Assembly: GCF_006717075.1 (NCBI RefSeq)
Contig: NZ_VFQC01000003.1
Span: 124,001-188,000, forward strand
Origin: Haloactinospora alba
GTDB lineage: Bacteria > Actinomycetota > Actinomycetes > Streptosporangiales > Streptosporangiaceae
Direction of reading: 5' to 3'
DNA: 64,000 nt
Part shown: positions 1 to 9,171 of the stretch, in pieces
Numbering within the stretch: position 1 is the stretch's first letter
Layout: each line of letters begins with the position of its first letter
The notes under the pieces: generated by a model
Told to the model about the DNA's origin: nothing
Databases searched by the model: none
Seen by the model: the letters and a program-made list of their open reading frames with translations, nothing else
Translations under genes and position numbers: made by a program

Positions 1-492
1 CACCTCGAGAAGCTCGAACTCCTTGAGGGGAAGCTGGACGTCCTCCCCCCGGACGGTCACCACGTGGCGCTCCACGTCCATGCGCACCGGGCCCGCCTCC
101 ATCGTCCCGGGCAGGTCCTCCTCCTCGTCGTCACCGCGGCGCCGCAGTACCGCCCGGATGCGGGCCACGAGCTCGCGGGAGGAGAAGGGTTTGGTCACGT
201 AGTCGTCCGCGCCCAGCTCCAGGCCGACGACCTTGTCGATCTCGGAGTCCTTGGCCGTGAGCATGATCACCGGCACGTTGGACTTCTGCCGTAGGGTGCG
301 GCACACCTCGGTCCCGGAGAGTCCCGGAAGCATCAGGTCGAGCAGCACCAGGTCCGCTCCTGTGCGGTCGAACGTCTCCAGCGCCTCCGTCCCGGTCTGG
401 GCCACCGCGACCTCGAACCCCTCTTTGCGCAGCATGTACGACAGGGCATCGCTGTAGGATTCCTCGTCTTCGACGACGAGTACGCGCGTCAC
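1..492 (-). CDS. regX3: Response regulator RegX3/PhoP-like (3' end outside window)
   Basis: OmpR/PhoB-class response regulator, probably the DNA-binding partner of the adjacent SenX3-like kinase in phosphate-starvation signalling. The 164 visible residues hold a complete receiver domain: acidic pocket VEDEE near residues 7-11, phospho-acceptor D52 in LVLLDLMLPG, and the conserved lysine in DDYVTKPF near residue 101. The start of a winged-helix effector domain follows (PLKEFELLEV) before the window ends. The GTG start overlaps the kinase stop codon as GTGA, so the two are translationally coupled, kinase first. This kinase-regulator order and the divergent phoU are typical of actinobacterial sensory phosphate loci. 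The name rests on context and sequence style; a PhoP-type label would describe the same protein. Confidence 0.88.
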   Translation of the reverse strand, partial: MTRVLVVEDEESYSDALSYMLRKEGFEVAVAQTGTEALETFDRTGADLVLLDLMLPGLSGTEVCRTLRQKSNVPVIMLTAKDSEIDKVVGLELGADDYVTKPFSSRELVARIRAVLRRRGDDEEEDLPGTMEAGPVRMDVERHVVTVRGEDVQLPLKEFELLEV

Positions 493-1667
493 TGTGCTGC
501 CTCCCGATCGCTGTTCTCGCCGGGGCGGGGACGCTCCCGGTCCTGTGGTCCGGGAAGACGCAGTGTGAACGTCGACCCCGAACCCTCCTTGCTCCACACC
601 GTCACTTCCCCACGGTGGTGGGTCATGATGTGCTTGACGATGGCCAGGCCGAGGCCGGTGCCTCCCGTCGCCCGGCTGCGAGCGGCGTCCACCCGGTAGA
701 ACCGCTCGAAGATCCGCTCCACGTCCTGCGGTGAGATGCCGATCCCCTGGTCCGCGACGTGGATCTCCACCGTCTTCTCGTTGGCCGCGGCCGACACGGA
801 CACGCGGGTGCGCTCCGGGCTGTAGGCCACGGCGTTGGCCATGAGGTTGCGCACCGCGGTGGCCAGGAGGCTCTCGTCCCCCAGGGCGGTGAGGTCCTCG
901 GCCCCGCTGATGACGACCTCGATCTCCTTGGCCTCGGCAGCGGTGCGCACCGAGTCGTAGGCCTCGTCCAGCACGCTCTGTACGTCGACGCTTTCCGGGT
1001 TGGCCATGGGCTCCGCGCCCTGGATGCGGGAGAGGGTGATCAGGTCCTGGATGACACTGGTGAGCCGGTTGGTCTCCTGCTGCATCCGGCCGGTGAAGCG
1101 CCGCACCGCATCCGGGTCGTCGCTGGCGTCGGATATGGTCTCGGCGAGCAGCGACAGCGCCCCCACCGGGGTCTTAAGCTCGTGACTGATGTTGGCGACG
1201 AAATCCCGGCGCACCGCTTCCACGCGGCGCTGCTCCGTCTGGTCCTCGGCGAGGACCAGGACGAGTCCGGTGCCGCCGAGCGGGGCGACCCGCACCGCGA
1301 ACGAGGTCACCTCGGGGCCGAACCGGCGCACGGCGACCTCGATCTCGGTCTCGCGGATGACGCCGTCGCGGCGCACCTGGCGAGCGAGGGCGAGCACGTC
1401 GCTGATGACGAGTTCGTTGTCCCGCACGATGCCGTACGCTCGGGCAGCGGGGCTGGCACGCAGTACCTGGTCCGCCGAGTCGAGCACGACAGCCGAGGAC
1501 GGCAGCGCCGCGAGCACTTCGGCGATCCCCTGGGGCAGTTCGGTCCGCGCCGGGAGGTCGGCCTCATGGGCACGCCGTCCCGCTCGGCGCCGCAGTGCCG
1601 CGCCGACCGCAACACCGACCAGGAGTCCGAGGAACCCCGCGATCGCAGCCAGAAGTTCTGATTGCAC
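489..1667 (-). CDS. senX3: Sensor histidine kinase SenX3/PhoR-like
   Basis: Membrane-bound histidine kinase of 392 residues that phosphorylates the downstream response regulator. One N-terminal membrane helix (about residues 5-25) is followed by an Arg-rich stop-transfer. A PAS-like sensory region spans about 48-145. The H box FVANISHELKTP carries phospho-acceptor His162. The C-terminal ATPase domain shows N, G1 (DQGIGI), F (IFERFYR) and G2 (GTGLGLAIVKHI) boxes. It has a GTG start. The single membrane helix and short extracytoplasmic part fit SenX3, which senses phosphate indirectly through PhoU and the Pst transporter; this is family knowledge rather than something shown here. It diverges from phoU across an intergenic region holding a candidate PHO box. 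Confidence 0.88.
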   Translation of the reverse strand: MQSELLAAIAGFLGLLVGVAVGAALRRRAGRRAHEADLPARTELPQGIAEVLAALPSSAVVLDSADQVLRASPAARAYGIVRDNELVISDVLALARQVRRDGVIRETEIEVAVRRFGPEVTSFAVRVAPLGGTGLVLVLAEDQTEQRRVEAVRRDFVANISHELKTPVGALSLLAETISDASDDPDAVRRFTGRMQQETNRLTSVIQDLITLSRIQGAEPMANPESVDVQSVLDEAYDSVRTAAEAKEIEVVISGAEDLTALGDESLLATAVRNLMANAVAYSPERTRVSVSAAANEKTVEIHVADQGIGISPQDVERIFERFYRVDAARSRATGGTGLGLAIVKHIMTHHRGEVTVWSKEGSGSTFTLRLPGPQDRERPRPGENSDREAAQ

Positions 1668-1738
1668 ACTCCGATCGTAGGACGGCGCTACCCCTCGTTA
1701 ATCGATTGGGCAGGCGCGACAACCGGTATTTCGTAAAT

Positions 1739-1778
1739 ATTCACCATTACTTCGGAATTGATTCAGTTAGCATCTGGG
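1739..1778 (+). promoter_or_regulatory. Candidate PHO box (11-bp direct repeats) in the senX3-phoU intergenic region
   Basis: Units ATTCACC, CTTCGGA, ATTCAGT and ATCTGGG start at 1739, 1750, 1761 and 1772, exactly 11 bp apart and each followed by a 4-base spacer. Streptomyces PhoP binds GTTCACC-like units with this periodicity. Units 1 and 3 match well; 2 and 4 are weak. The site lies just upstream of phoU and would suit phosphate autoregulation of the divergent genes. Confidence 0.45.
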
Positions 1779-1790
1779 ACGATTTGAACT

Positions 1791-2453
1791 ATGCGCGACA
1801 GCTACCACGAGGAGCTCGAAGCCCTCAGTGAGCGCCTCGTCGAAATGACGAGGCAGGCGCGGCACGGTGTCGCTCGGGCGACGACCGCGCTGCTGGACTC
1901 CGACCTGAACGCAGCACAGGAGGTTATCTCCGGGGACGAGGAAATAAACCGGCTGGACGACGAGATCGAGGCCAGCGCCTTCGATCTGATGGCGCGCCAG
2001 CAGCCGGTGGCGCGGGACCTGCGCATCATCATCACGTCGCTGCACATGGCGGGGGACCTGGAGCGGATGGGCGACCACGCCGTCCATATCGCCAAGATCG
2101 CGCGCCGCCGGCACCCGGACTCCGCCATCCCGGCGGAGCTCCGCTCCATCGTGCTGGAGATGGGCCACCAGGCCGAGCTTCTGGTGATCAAGGCCGGCGA
2201 GGTGATCACCGAGGGGGACGCGGCCAAGGCCCGGGAACTGGACACCGACGACGACCAGATGGACAGGCTCCGGCGGCGGTTGCTGACCCGGATCCTCGAC
2301 CCGAGCTGGCAGCACGGCGTGGAGGCGACGATGGACGTCACGCTCGCCGGCCGGTTCTACGAGCGGTTCGGCGACCACGCGGTGCACGTGGCGGACAACC
2401 TGGTCTACATGGTCACGGGCGAGAAGCCGGAGGAGTCCGAGAACGAGGTGTGA
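1791..2453 (+). CDS. phoU: Phosphate signalling protein PhoU
   Basis: PhoU is a cytoplasmic all-helical protein that links the Pst phosphate transporter to the SenX3/PhoR kinase and represses the phosphate regulon when phosphate is plentiful. This one has 220 residues, the usual length for two three-helix PhoU repeats. Both repeats carry the metal-binding signature: DLERMGDHAVHIAKIA in the first and RFYERFGDHAVHVADN in the second. It is transcribed away from senX3-regX3, as in mycobacteria and streptomycetes. The ATG has only a weak purine stretch upstream, so the start is supported by family alignment rather than a ribosome-binding site. Confidence 0.93.
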   Translation: MRDSYHEELEALSERLVEMTRQARHGVARATTALLDSDLNAAQEVISGDEEINRLDDEIEASAFDLMARQQPVARDLRIIITSLHMAGDLERMGDHAVHIAKIARRRHPDSAIPAELRSIVLEMGHQAELLVIKAGEVITEGDAAKARELDTDDDQMDRLRRRLLTRILDPSWQHGVEATMDVTLAGRFYERFGDHAVHVADNLVYMVTGEKPEESENEV

Positions 2454-2530
2454 CGCCTCACTCCAGTGAGGAAAGTCACAGTACTCCGATCACGGGGGCG
2501 GGCGTGTCGCCCGGGCTTCACGGAGGGCAG

Positions 2531-2551
2531 TACGGCGGTGTCGCCGTATTT
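2531..2551 (+). terminator. Hairpin downstream of phoU
   Basis: TACGGCG-GTGT-CGCCGTA forms a 7-bp stem with a 4-base loop followed by TTT. The short U tract makes it a weak intrinsic terminator candidate for phoU. Confidence 0.4.
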
Positions 2552-2694
2552 CCGTACCGTCTGCCCCTGTTCGTTGTGCTCACCCTGGGTGTTCGCCGAA
2601 CTCCGGGGCGACCGGGAATAACTCCCTTCCGTCCGTGGTTAGGACGGGTGCCGAAGTATCGCCGGTATCCTTTGTCAAGGTCTAAAATGCCGCA

Positions 2695-2780
2695 TTGACC
2701 TGCGCGTTCGTAAACCGAATAGGTACGTTAAGACATCGAATCGTGGTACCCTTGATACCGGCGGAAGGGGTACTTGTCAC
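2695..2780 (+). promoter_or_regulatory. Promoter and leader region of carD
   Basis: The 327-bp gap between phoU and carD has no convincing gene. Its 3' part is AT-richer than its surroundings and holds TTGACC at 2695-2700 and a TAGGTA-like element at 2720-2725 (19-bp spacing), a plausible vegetative promoter. A GGAAGGGG stretch lies about 11 bases before the carD ATG. Confidence 0.35.
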
Positions 2781-3263
2781 ATGGCTTTCAAGGTCGGCGA
2801 CACCGTTGTCTACCCCCATCATGGGGCTGCCCGTATTGAGGCTATCGAGAGTCGCGTCATTAAGGGCGAGGACCGAACTTACCTGGTTCTGCGGGTGGAC
2901 AAGGGTGATCTCACGGTACGTGTGCCAGCCGAGAACGCCCAGGAGGTCGGGGTTCGTGACGTGGTGGGCCAGGAGGGCCTGGACCGGGTCTTCGAGGTGC
3001 TGCGCTCACCGCACGTGGAGGAGCCCACCAACTGGTCGCGGCGGTACAAGGCGAACCTGGAGAAGCTCGCCTCCGGGGACGTGAACAAAGTAGCAGAGGT
3101 CGTGCGCGACCTGTGGCGGCGCGACAAAGAACGGGGTCTTTCCGCTGGAGAAAAGCGCATGCTCGCCAAGGCAAGGCAGATTTTGGTGAGTGAACTCGCT
3201 CTCGCGGAAAAAACGAACGAGGACAAAGCCGAGGCACTTCTCGACGAGGTTCTCACGGACTAG
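2781..3263 (+). CDS. carD: CarD-family transcriptional regulator
   Basis: CarD binds the RNA polymerase beta subunit through an N-terminal Tudor-like domain and stabilises open promoter complexes, notably at rRNA promoters. The 160-residue protein starts with [22 protein letters not shown], diagnostic of the RNAP-interacting domain. The helical C-terminal DNA-binding domain carries the conserved tryptophan region ([22 protein letters not shown]). Length matches mycobacterial CarD. Its codon use is less GC-extreme than its neighbours, as often seen for highly expressed genes. ispF follows after 24 bases, so they are probably co-transcribed; ispD, often between them in other actinobacteria, is absent here. 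Confidence 0.95.
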   Translation: MAFKVGDTVVYPHHGAARIEAIESRVIKGEDRTYLVLRVDKGDLTVRVPAENAQEVGVRDVVGQEGLDRVFEVLRSPHVEEPTNWSRRYKANLEKLASGDVNKVAEVVRDLWRRDKERGLSAGEKRMLAKARQILVSELALAEKTNEDKAEALLDEVLTD

Positions 3264-3287
3264 GAAAAGCCAGAAGAGCACACGTTC

Positions 3288-3770
3288 ATGGCGAAAATAC
3301 CTCGGGTGGGCGTCGGGACCGACGTCCACCCTTTTACGGCCGGTCGCGTTCTTTTTCTCGCGGGTCTGGAATGGCCGGGGGAAGAGGGGGTCGGCGGACA
3401 CTCCGACGGTGACGTCGTCGCCCACGCCGCCTGTGACGCTGTGTTCTCCGCGTGCGGCATCGGGGACCTGGGGTCCCAGTTCGGCACGAGCGACCCCCGG
3501 TGGGCGGGTGCGGCGGGAACCGACCTGCTCGCTGAGACCGGGCGCCGCGCCGCCGCCGCAGGGTTCACAGTGGGCAATGTGGCGGTTCAGCTCATCGGGA
3601 ACCGGCCGAAGTTCGGGCCGCGCCGCGCGGAGGCGCAGCGGGTGCTGAGCGCGGCGCTGGGGGCGGACGTCACCGTGACGGCCACGACGACCGACGGTCT
3701 CGGTCTCACCGGCCGGGGCGAGGGGATCGCCGCCGTGGCGACCGCGCTGTGCGTCGCCGGCGGCGAGTGA
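3288..3770 (+). CDS. ispF: 2-C-methyl-D-erythritol 2,4-cyclodiphosphate synthase IspF
   Basis: IspF makes 2-C-methyl-D-erythritol 2,4-cyclodiphosphate in the non-mevalonate isoprenoid pathway, as a zinc-dependent homotrimer. The 160 residues carry the metal-binding motif GTDVHPF near residue 11, the [14 protein letters not shown] block near residue 45, and [16 protein letters not shown], which corresponds to the family's GDIGxHF...D box. The C-terminal [15 protein letters not shown] segment matches the family's TTxExLGFxGRxEGI end. It sits directly after carD and probably shares its transcript. Convergent with the DUF2637-type gene. Confidence 0.95.
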   Translation: MAKIPRVGVGTDVHPFTAGRVLFLAGLEWPGEEGVGGHSDGDVVAHAACDAVFSACGIGDLGSQFGTSDPRWAGAAGTDLLAETGRRAAAAGFTVGNVAVQLIGNRPKFGPRRAEAQRVLSAALGADVTVTATTTDGLGLTGRGEGIAAVATALCVAGGE

Positions 3771-3825
3771 CCCGCCCCCGGGTGGAACGGTTTCCCGTCT
3801 GAGGTGAGGGCGTGCCGCGCGGGAC

Positions 3826-5208
3826 TCACTCCGCGGGCGGGGTGGGGCCGCTGCGTACCCGGCCGGACGGCGGCTCCTCGGGGAAGTCCGGCATCGGCGG
3901 ACGGGGCGGTTTCCGCGTCACCGGCCGTGTACCGATACCGGCCGACACCCTCTCCTCCGCGCCGGAGGAAGCCTCACCGTCCGGTTCCGGCTCCCCGGCC
4001 GGCTCCGGAGCCCCGTCGGCGTTCTCGGGCGTGCCGGGGGTCGCGTCCCCGGCTGTGATGTCGGCCTCGTCGCTGGTGGGGTCCGCTGGCGGCGGATCGT
4101 GCACGAACCCCTCGTCCGCGGCGGCGCTCCCGTCCGGAACGGGGTCCGCGCCGTGCGGCGCCTGTCCGTCCGTTTCCGCCTCGGGTTCCGGTGGCACGCC
4201 GGCGTGCCCCGGGTGCGCTGCCTGCTGCGGGGTGCGTTTCGGCAGCGGTTCGGCGTCCGGAACCGGCGCGCCCGCCGTGGTGGCTTCCGGTGCCGCCCCG
4301 GCTGTGTCCTCCGCCTCCGCGGCTTCCGTGCCGCCGGCGGCCTGCGTGTCCTCGGTCCCCGCTGCGACGGGTTCCGGCGGCTGGCCGACGGACGAGACGG
4401 GCGAGGGGTCGGACACCTCCGCCGGTGCGGTCTCCGCGGGGGAAGCCTCCCGGAGGTCCGTCTCGGCACCGCCCGTCTCGGGAGCGGGACCGTCCGGGGC
4501 GCTCCGCGGCGGGACCACCTCGACACCCTCGTCGCTGCCCGTGCCGCGGTCCCCGGCGTCCCGCGCCTCCGGGATGGGGGCCGTGTCCGCTTCCGCGGCC
4601 CCGTCGGTCCGGGGCGGGTCGGACTCCCCGCGCTCCGGGGGCTCCGGCTCGGACATGGGGACGATGTCCCGGTCCTGGTCGTCGCTCTGCCCGTCGCCGT
4701 CCTGGGCGGGGACGGGTTCCCGCCCCCGCTCCTGTGCGGTGGTGACCTCCCCGCGCAGGTACATCAGCACCCACAGGAAGATCCGGAAGGCCACCAGCAG
4801 CGCCAGCCACGGCGCGGCGGCGGTGACCACCACCGCGATGCGCCAGGCCAGGTGGTGGTCCGTGGCCTGCAGGACACTGGCGCCCGCCGCGACCAGGATC
4901 AGCGCGAGAATCAGCACGTCGACCCAGATCCGGCGGCGCCGCGGAGCGGCGCGGAGCAGGTAGCTGGTCCAGAACGACATCAACAGCAGGAGGGTGAAGC
5001 CCGCCGGGTACAGGTGGGCGTAACGCGGCTCGACGTTGCCCTGCAGCGCCACCTGGTAGATGCCGTTGTAGGAGAGCAGCACGGCGAACGCGGCGATGAT
5101 CAGCACACCGAGCCCGGTCAGTCCGATGGCGGCGGCGCCGGATCGTTGTCGGGGTTCGGCGCCGCCGGTGCCGGCGCTGGACGGTCTCGTGGAGGTTTTA
5201 GCGGCCAT
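3826..5208 (-). CDS. DUF2637-type membrane protein with long acidic Pro/Glu-rich tail
   Basis: Protein of about 460 residues with two distinct parts. The first ~170 residues hold four predicted membrane helices (IGLTGLGVLIIAAFAVLL, YPAGFTLLLLMSFW, WVDVLILALILVAAGASVL, AAPWLALLVAFRIFLWVL) in a layout resembling DUF2637/SpdB-like membrane proteins. The remaining ~290 residues are low-complexity, rich in Glu, Pro, Ala and Gly, probably disordered and cytoplasmic. I chose the ATG beginning MAAKTSTRPSS because it directly precedes the soluble head before helix 1; an in-frame start 38 codons upstream adds an Arg-rich stretch unlike a real N-terminus. Function unknown. It is divergent from cysS and convergent with ispF. 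Confidence 0.75.
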   Translation of the reverse strand: MAAKTSTRPSSAGTGGAEPRQRSGAAAIGLTGLGVLIIAAFAVLLSYNGIYQVALQGNVEPRYAHLYPAGFTLLLLMSFWTSYLLRAAPRRRRIWVDVLILALILVAAGASVLQATDHHLAWRIAVVVTAAAPWLALLVAFRIFLWVLMYLRGEVTTAQERGREPVPAQDGDGQSDDQDRDIVPMSEPEPPERGESDPPRTDGAAEADTAPIPEARDAGDRGTGSDEGVEVVPPRSAPDGPAPETGGAETDLREASPAETAPAEVSDPSPVSSVGQPPEPVAAGTEDTQAAGGTEAAEAEDTAGAAPEATTAGAPVPDAEPLPKRTPQQAAHPGHAGVPPEPEAETDGQAPHGADPVPDGSAAADEGFVHDPPPADPTSDEADITAGDATPGTPENADGAPEPAGEPEPDGEASSGAEERVSAGIGTRPVTRKPPRPPMPDFPEEPPSGRVRSGPTPPAE

Positions 5209-5436
5209 TGTGCGCAGCAGGGTAGCCCAGGAGATGCCACGAACACGAGATCGCACGCGGTATCGGTGGAAAACGGGAACGGGCGGCGCGTCGGGGAACG
5301 CCCGGCAGCGCCCGTGGAACACCTGCTCACCAGGTGAGGTGGGAGGTTTCGGGCATGGCCGATCGTGGTCAGCGGTCGTGCCCTTATTTCGGGTTCCGTG
5401 AACGGTGACGGGCGTGAAACGGCTACCCTTGGCAAC

Positions 5437-6840
<1,404 letters not shown>

Positions 6841-6894
6841 CGAGCGGGAATTCGCGGTCCCGCGCGACAGCGAACCAATGGGAGGGACGGCGTA

Positions 6895-7878
6895 ATGCCG
6901 GCCAAGAGAAACAAGAAGGGCCCCACAAAGGGCAGCGGCGGCAAAGGGAAACGCGCCCTCCAGGGGAAGAAGGGCACCCTTCCCGCCGAACAGCGGCACT
7001 GGTACCCGAAGAAACAGCACGCGAAAGCCGTTAAGCAGGAAAAGAGAGCGGAGCAGAAACCCGCCCCGGACAGAACCGCGCCCGCCGGCCGTCGGAATAC
7101 CGCACCGAGCGGAAAGGACGGTCCGGAACTGCTGGTCGGACGGAACCCGGTGGTGGAGGCGCTGCGTTCCGGCGTTCCGGCGACGAAACTGTTCCTGGCG
7201 AACAGCCTGGAGCAGGACGCGCGGGTGACCGAGGCGGCCCGCCTCGCCGGCGAGGCCGGGGTGACGGTGCACGAGGTGCGCCGCGCGGAGCTGGACCGCC
7301 AGTGCGAGAACAGCGGACAGGAGAAAGCGGCCCACCAGGGGCTGGTGCTGCAGGTGCGGCCGTACCGCTACTGGGCGGCCGAGGACCTGCTGGAGTCGGC
7401 GCGCGAGTCGTCCACATCGCCGCTGGTGGTGGCGCTGGACGGGGTGACCGACCCGCACAACCTGGGGGCGGTGGCGCGTTCCGCCGCCGCGTTCGGCGCG
7501 CACGGGCTCCTCGTTCCGGAACGCCGCGCGGCGGGTGTGACGACGGCGGCGTGGAAGACGTCGGCGGGTGCGCTCGCGCGTCTCCCGGTCGCCCAGGCCA
7601 CCAACCTGTCCCGCGCGTTGGCGGGCTACAAGCAGGAGGGGGTGTTCGTCGCGGGGCTGGACTCCGAGGGGGACACCCGGCTGGACGAGCTGCCGGTTGC
7701 GAGCGACCCGCTGGCGATCGTGGTCGGCTCGGAGGGCAAGGGAGTGAGCCGGCTCGTCCGCGAGACGTGCGACGTGGTCGCCACGATCCCGATCAGCGGT
7801 GTGGAGTCGCTGAACGCGTCGGTCGCCGCGGGGGTTTCCCTGTACGAGGTGAACCGCCGCCGCGCGTTTGGGCAGTAG
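6895..7878 (+). CDS. rlmB: 23S rRNA (guanosine-2'-O)-methyltransferase RlmB-like (SPOUT/TrmH family)
   Basis: SpoU/TrmH-class methyltransferase that 2'-O-methylates 23S rRNA, probably at the RlmB guanosine. The first ~75 residues are an extremely Lys-rich disordered extension (KRNKKGPTKGSGGKGKR) common in actinobacterial homologues. A SpoU substrate-binding domain begins at LLVGRNPVVEALRSG. The knotted SPOUT domain shows motif 1 (VVALDGVTDPHNLGAVARSA), motif 2 (IVVGSEGKGVSRL) and motif 3 (IPISGVESLNASVAAGVSLYEV). Length is 327 residues. It follows cysS by 54 bases, a conserved pairing, and precedes the tRNA-Thr gene. Confidence 0.92.
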   Translation: MPAKRNKKGPTKGSGGKGKRALQGKKGTLPAEQRHWYPKKQHAKAVKQEKRAEQKPAPDRTAPAGRRNTAPSGKDGPELLVGRNPVVEALRSGVPATKLFLANSLEQDARVTEAARLAGEAGVTVHEVRRAELDRQCENSGQEKAAHQGLVLQVRPYRYWAAEDLLESARESSTSPLVVALDGVTDPHNLGAVARSAAAFGAHGLLVPERRAAGVTTAAWKTSAGALARLPVAQATNLSRALAGYKQEGVFVAGLDSEGDTRLDELPVASDPLAIVVGSEGKGVSRLVRETCDVVATIPISGVESLNASVAAGVSLYEVNRRRAFGQ

Positions 7879-7918
7879 CCGCGAACCTGTACCATGCCTG
7901 TAGGGCCAGCGGCGCCCG

Positions 7919-7991
7919 GCCGACGTAGCTCAATCGGCAGAGCAATCGCCTTGTAAGCGATAGGTTAGGGGTTCGATTCCCCTCGTCGGCT
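7919..7991 (+). tRNA. tRNA-Thr (anticodon TGT)
   Basis: Folds into a full cloverleaf. The 7-bp acceptor stem is GCCGACG/CGTCGGC. The D arm is GCTCAATCGGCAGAGC. The anticodon stem ATCGC/GCGAT closes the loop CTTGTAA (anticodon TGT). The T arm is AGGGG-TTCGATT-CCCCT. The discriminator base is T and no CCA is encoded. Its 3' half from 7948 is the left copy of a perfect 135-bp direct repeat, which suggests use as an integration or recombination site. Confidence 0.95.
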
Positions 7992-8082
7992 CTTCTGCTG
8001 ACATGGTTCCAGATCACGGGCGAAACGACGGCGGCAGTCCGGGGTGCTCCCGGGTGGCCGCCGTTTTTGTTGGTGTGGTCGG
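7948..8082 (+). repeat. Direct repeat copy A: tRNA-Thr 3' half plus terminator (135 bp)
   Basis: By eye identical over 135 bp to 13841-13975. It starts at GCCTTGTAAG in the anticodon arm and runs through the tRNA 3' end, the intrinsic terminator, and into the spacer before the CRISPR array. A repeat beginning inside a tRNA gene is the classic footprint of tRNA-targeted integration, though no integrase is seen nearby. Confidence 0.9.
8028..8068 (+). terminator. Rho-independent terminator after tRNA-Thr
   Basis: Stem ACGGCGGC (8028-8035) pairs with GCCGCCGT (8057-8064). An inner CGGG/CCCG helix lies within the loop, and the stem runs directly into a T tract. It lies inside the duplicated block, so a second copy exists downstream. 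Confidence 0.8.
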
Positions 8083-8117
8083 CCGGGGCACGTCGTTCCC
8101 TGCGTTTCCGCGGACTG

Positions 8118-8391
8118 AGGTCTATCCCCGCGTGCGCGGGGCTCACGTTGGCCCACAGCTCGTAGTACTGACTCACGGGGGTCCATCCCCGCGTGCGCGG
8201 GGAGCATCGTGGTCATGTCGCTTGAGACATACGCCCGTGTGGGTCCATCCCCGCGTGCGCGGGGAGCATACGTAGTCGAGCTGCTGCTGCTCGATGTTGG
8301 AGGGTCCATCCCCGCGTGCGCGGGGAGCATACATACTCCAAGCGACCAGGAGCTCAAACATCGGGTCCATCCCCGCGTGCGCGGGGAGCAT
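8118..8391 (-). CRISPR. CRISPR array A, type I-E-like, 5 repeats and 4 spacers
   Basis: 29-bp repeats start at 8118, 8179, 8241, 8302 and 8363, separated by spacers of 32, 33, 32 and 32 bp. On the minus strand each repeat reads ATGCT, then the stem CCCCGC-GCAC-GCGGGG, then ATGGACCC. The stem and 8-nt 3' handle resemble type I-E crRNA handles. The four right-hand repeats are identical; the leftmost is degenerate (GCTCAC end, TCTATC). This places the leader on the right and transcription on the minus strand. All spacers are different from those of the second array. No cas gene is present in the window. Confidence 0.92.
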
Positions 8392-8667
8392 CCTCTCTGA
8401 CCTGGTCTTCTAGGTCGCGCGCATGCCCGTGTGTGCAACTTCTGGATATTCGGACATAGTACGCACACCCCTCACAAACGGACCACTGTCAGGCGGCGCG
8501 GCATCCACCACCGCGGCGAGGCCAGGAGACCACAACTGTCCTTACCGCGCACGCCCTGCCGACCACACCTCCGCGCGATCCCGGTGGGGTACCGAGGCTG
8601 AGAACGCGCCCCTACTCCCGCCCGTGTGTGGACCCGCTGCCAGCACAGCTCACAGGTGACCTCACCC
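8392..8667 (-). promoter_or_regulatory. Conserved leader of CRISPR array A
   Basis: The 276 bp to the right of the last perfect repeat align at roughly 90% identity with 14362-14636, next to the second array; the first ~100 bp are almost identical. Position next to the undegenerated repeats marks it as the leader, with promoter and spacer-integration site. No gene is supported in this stretch. Confidence 0.65.
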
Positions 8668-8757
8668 GGCCCCATCCCCACATACGTGGGGCTCACTCCC
8701 GAGTTGCCCATGTGGTGCACCACGACAGCGGTCCATCCCCACGTGCGTGGGGATCAC
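8668..8757 (-). CRISPR. CRISPR remnant B: two variant repeats flanking one 32-bp spacer
   Basis: Variant repeats lie at 8668-8696 and 8729-8757, exactly 32 bp apart. The core stem is CCCCAC-GTGC-GTGGGG in the right copy; the left copy is more decayed (ATAC in the loop). The stem sequence differs from array A but keeps the same GGTCCAT handle complement. To the right is an AT-rich stretch (GCGTTATTCTTTTGTGATTC) that could be the matching leader. The left repeat is also conserved beside the second array at 14637. Confidence 0.75.
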
Positions 8758-8959
8758 GGCCACCACCTGCGATAATGCGTGGCGTTATTCTTTTGTGATT
8801 CCACAGGGCCGGTATTCCGGCGAATGCGGTCAAGATCTGACCATACCGTTCCATCGGCCTGCACACATTCCCCTGAGAACACGAAAGTCTGGCCGCCCCT
8901 GGACGCAAGATGAAGGGGAAGAACGCCCGGGGGCGGAGTGTTCCCCCCATTACCTTTTA
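8758..8959. other. Intergenic stretch between CRISPR remnant and IS110 left region
   Basis: No gene or clear signal is seen beyond an imperfect ATAATGC/GCGTTAT dyad near 8770, which could belong to the leader of remnant B. The left boundary of the IS110 element is somewhere here or slightly to the right. Confidence 0.4.
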
Positions 8960-9105
8960 GGGCAGTTCCGCAACGGAACTCCCGGCCTTCGGCCCGGCAT
9001 GACTGCTCCCCCCTGTCACCCATGATCCGGGGGGTGGTGTCACTGGGACCGAAGGCACCGCCAGACCGCTAATAGAAGCACGATCCGCCCTGGGCAGGAT
9101 CTTCG
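8960..9105 (+). ncRNA. Candidate IS110 bridge RNA region (structured left-end leader)
   Basis: Three hairpins precede the transposase: GTTCCG-CAA-CGGAAC at 8965-8979, CCGGCC-TTC-GGCCCGG at 8982-8998, and GATCC-GCCC-T-GGGC-A-GGATC at 9082-9101. IS110-group elements are known to encode a structured bridge RNA in the non-coding left end that guides target and donor choice. Presence of structure at this position is seen; identity as bridge RNA is inference and the ends are approximate. Confidence 0.3.
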
Positions 9106-9171
9106 TAATGTGGATGCCGGCAGACGGTGCCCGCCACGGCCGGGAAGACACATCATCAGCCAGGAGCACAC

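Noticed and set aside
759-1661. Long open frame opposite senX3
   Set aside because: It is the antisense of a well-supported histidine kinase; composition is His/Arg/Gly-rich and no family is recognisable. GC-rich codon use keeps antisense frames open.
2450-2698. Small open frame between phoU and carD
   Set aside because: No family resemblance or ribosome-binding site; it overlaps a hairpin and the carD promoter region.
3812-4963. Ser/Gly/Ala-rich frame opposite the DUF2637-type gene
   Set aside because: Antisense of the acidic Pro/Glu-rich tail; the membrane helices lie on the other strand.
8003-8468. Open frames running through CRISPR array A on both strands
   Set aside because: They are translated repeats (recurring PRARGA/PAHAGM peptides), explained by the CRISPR array.
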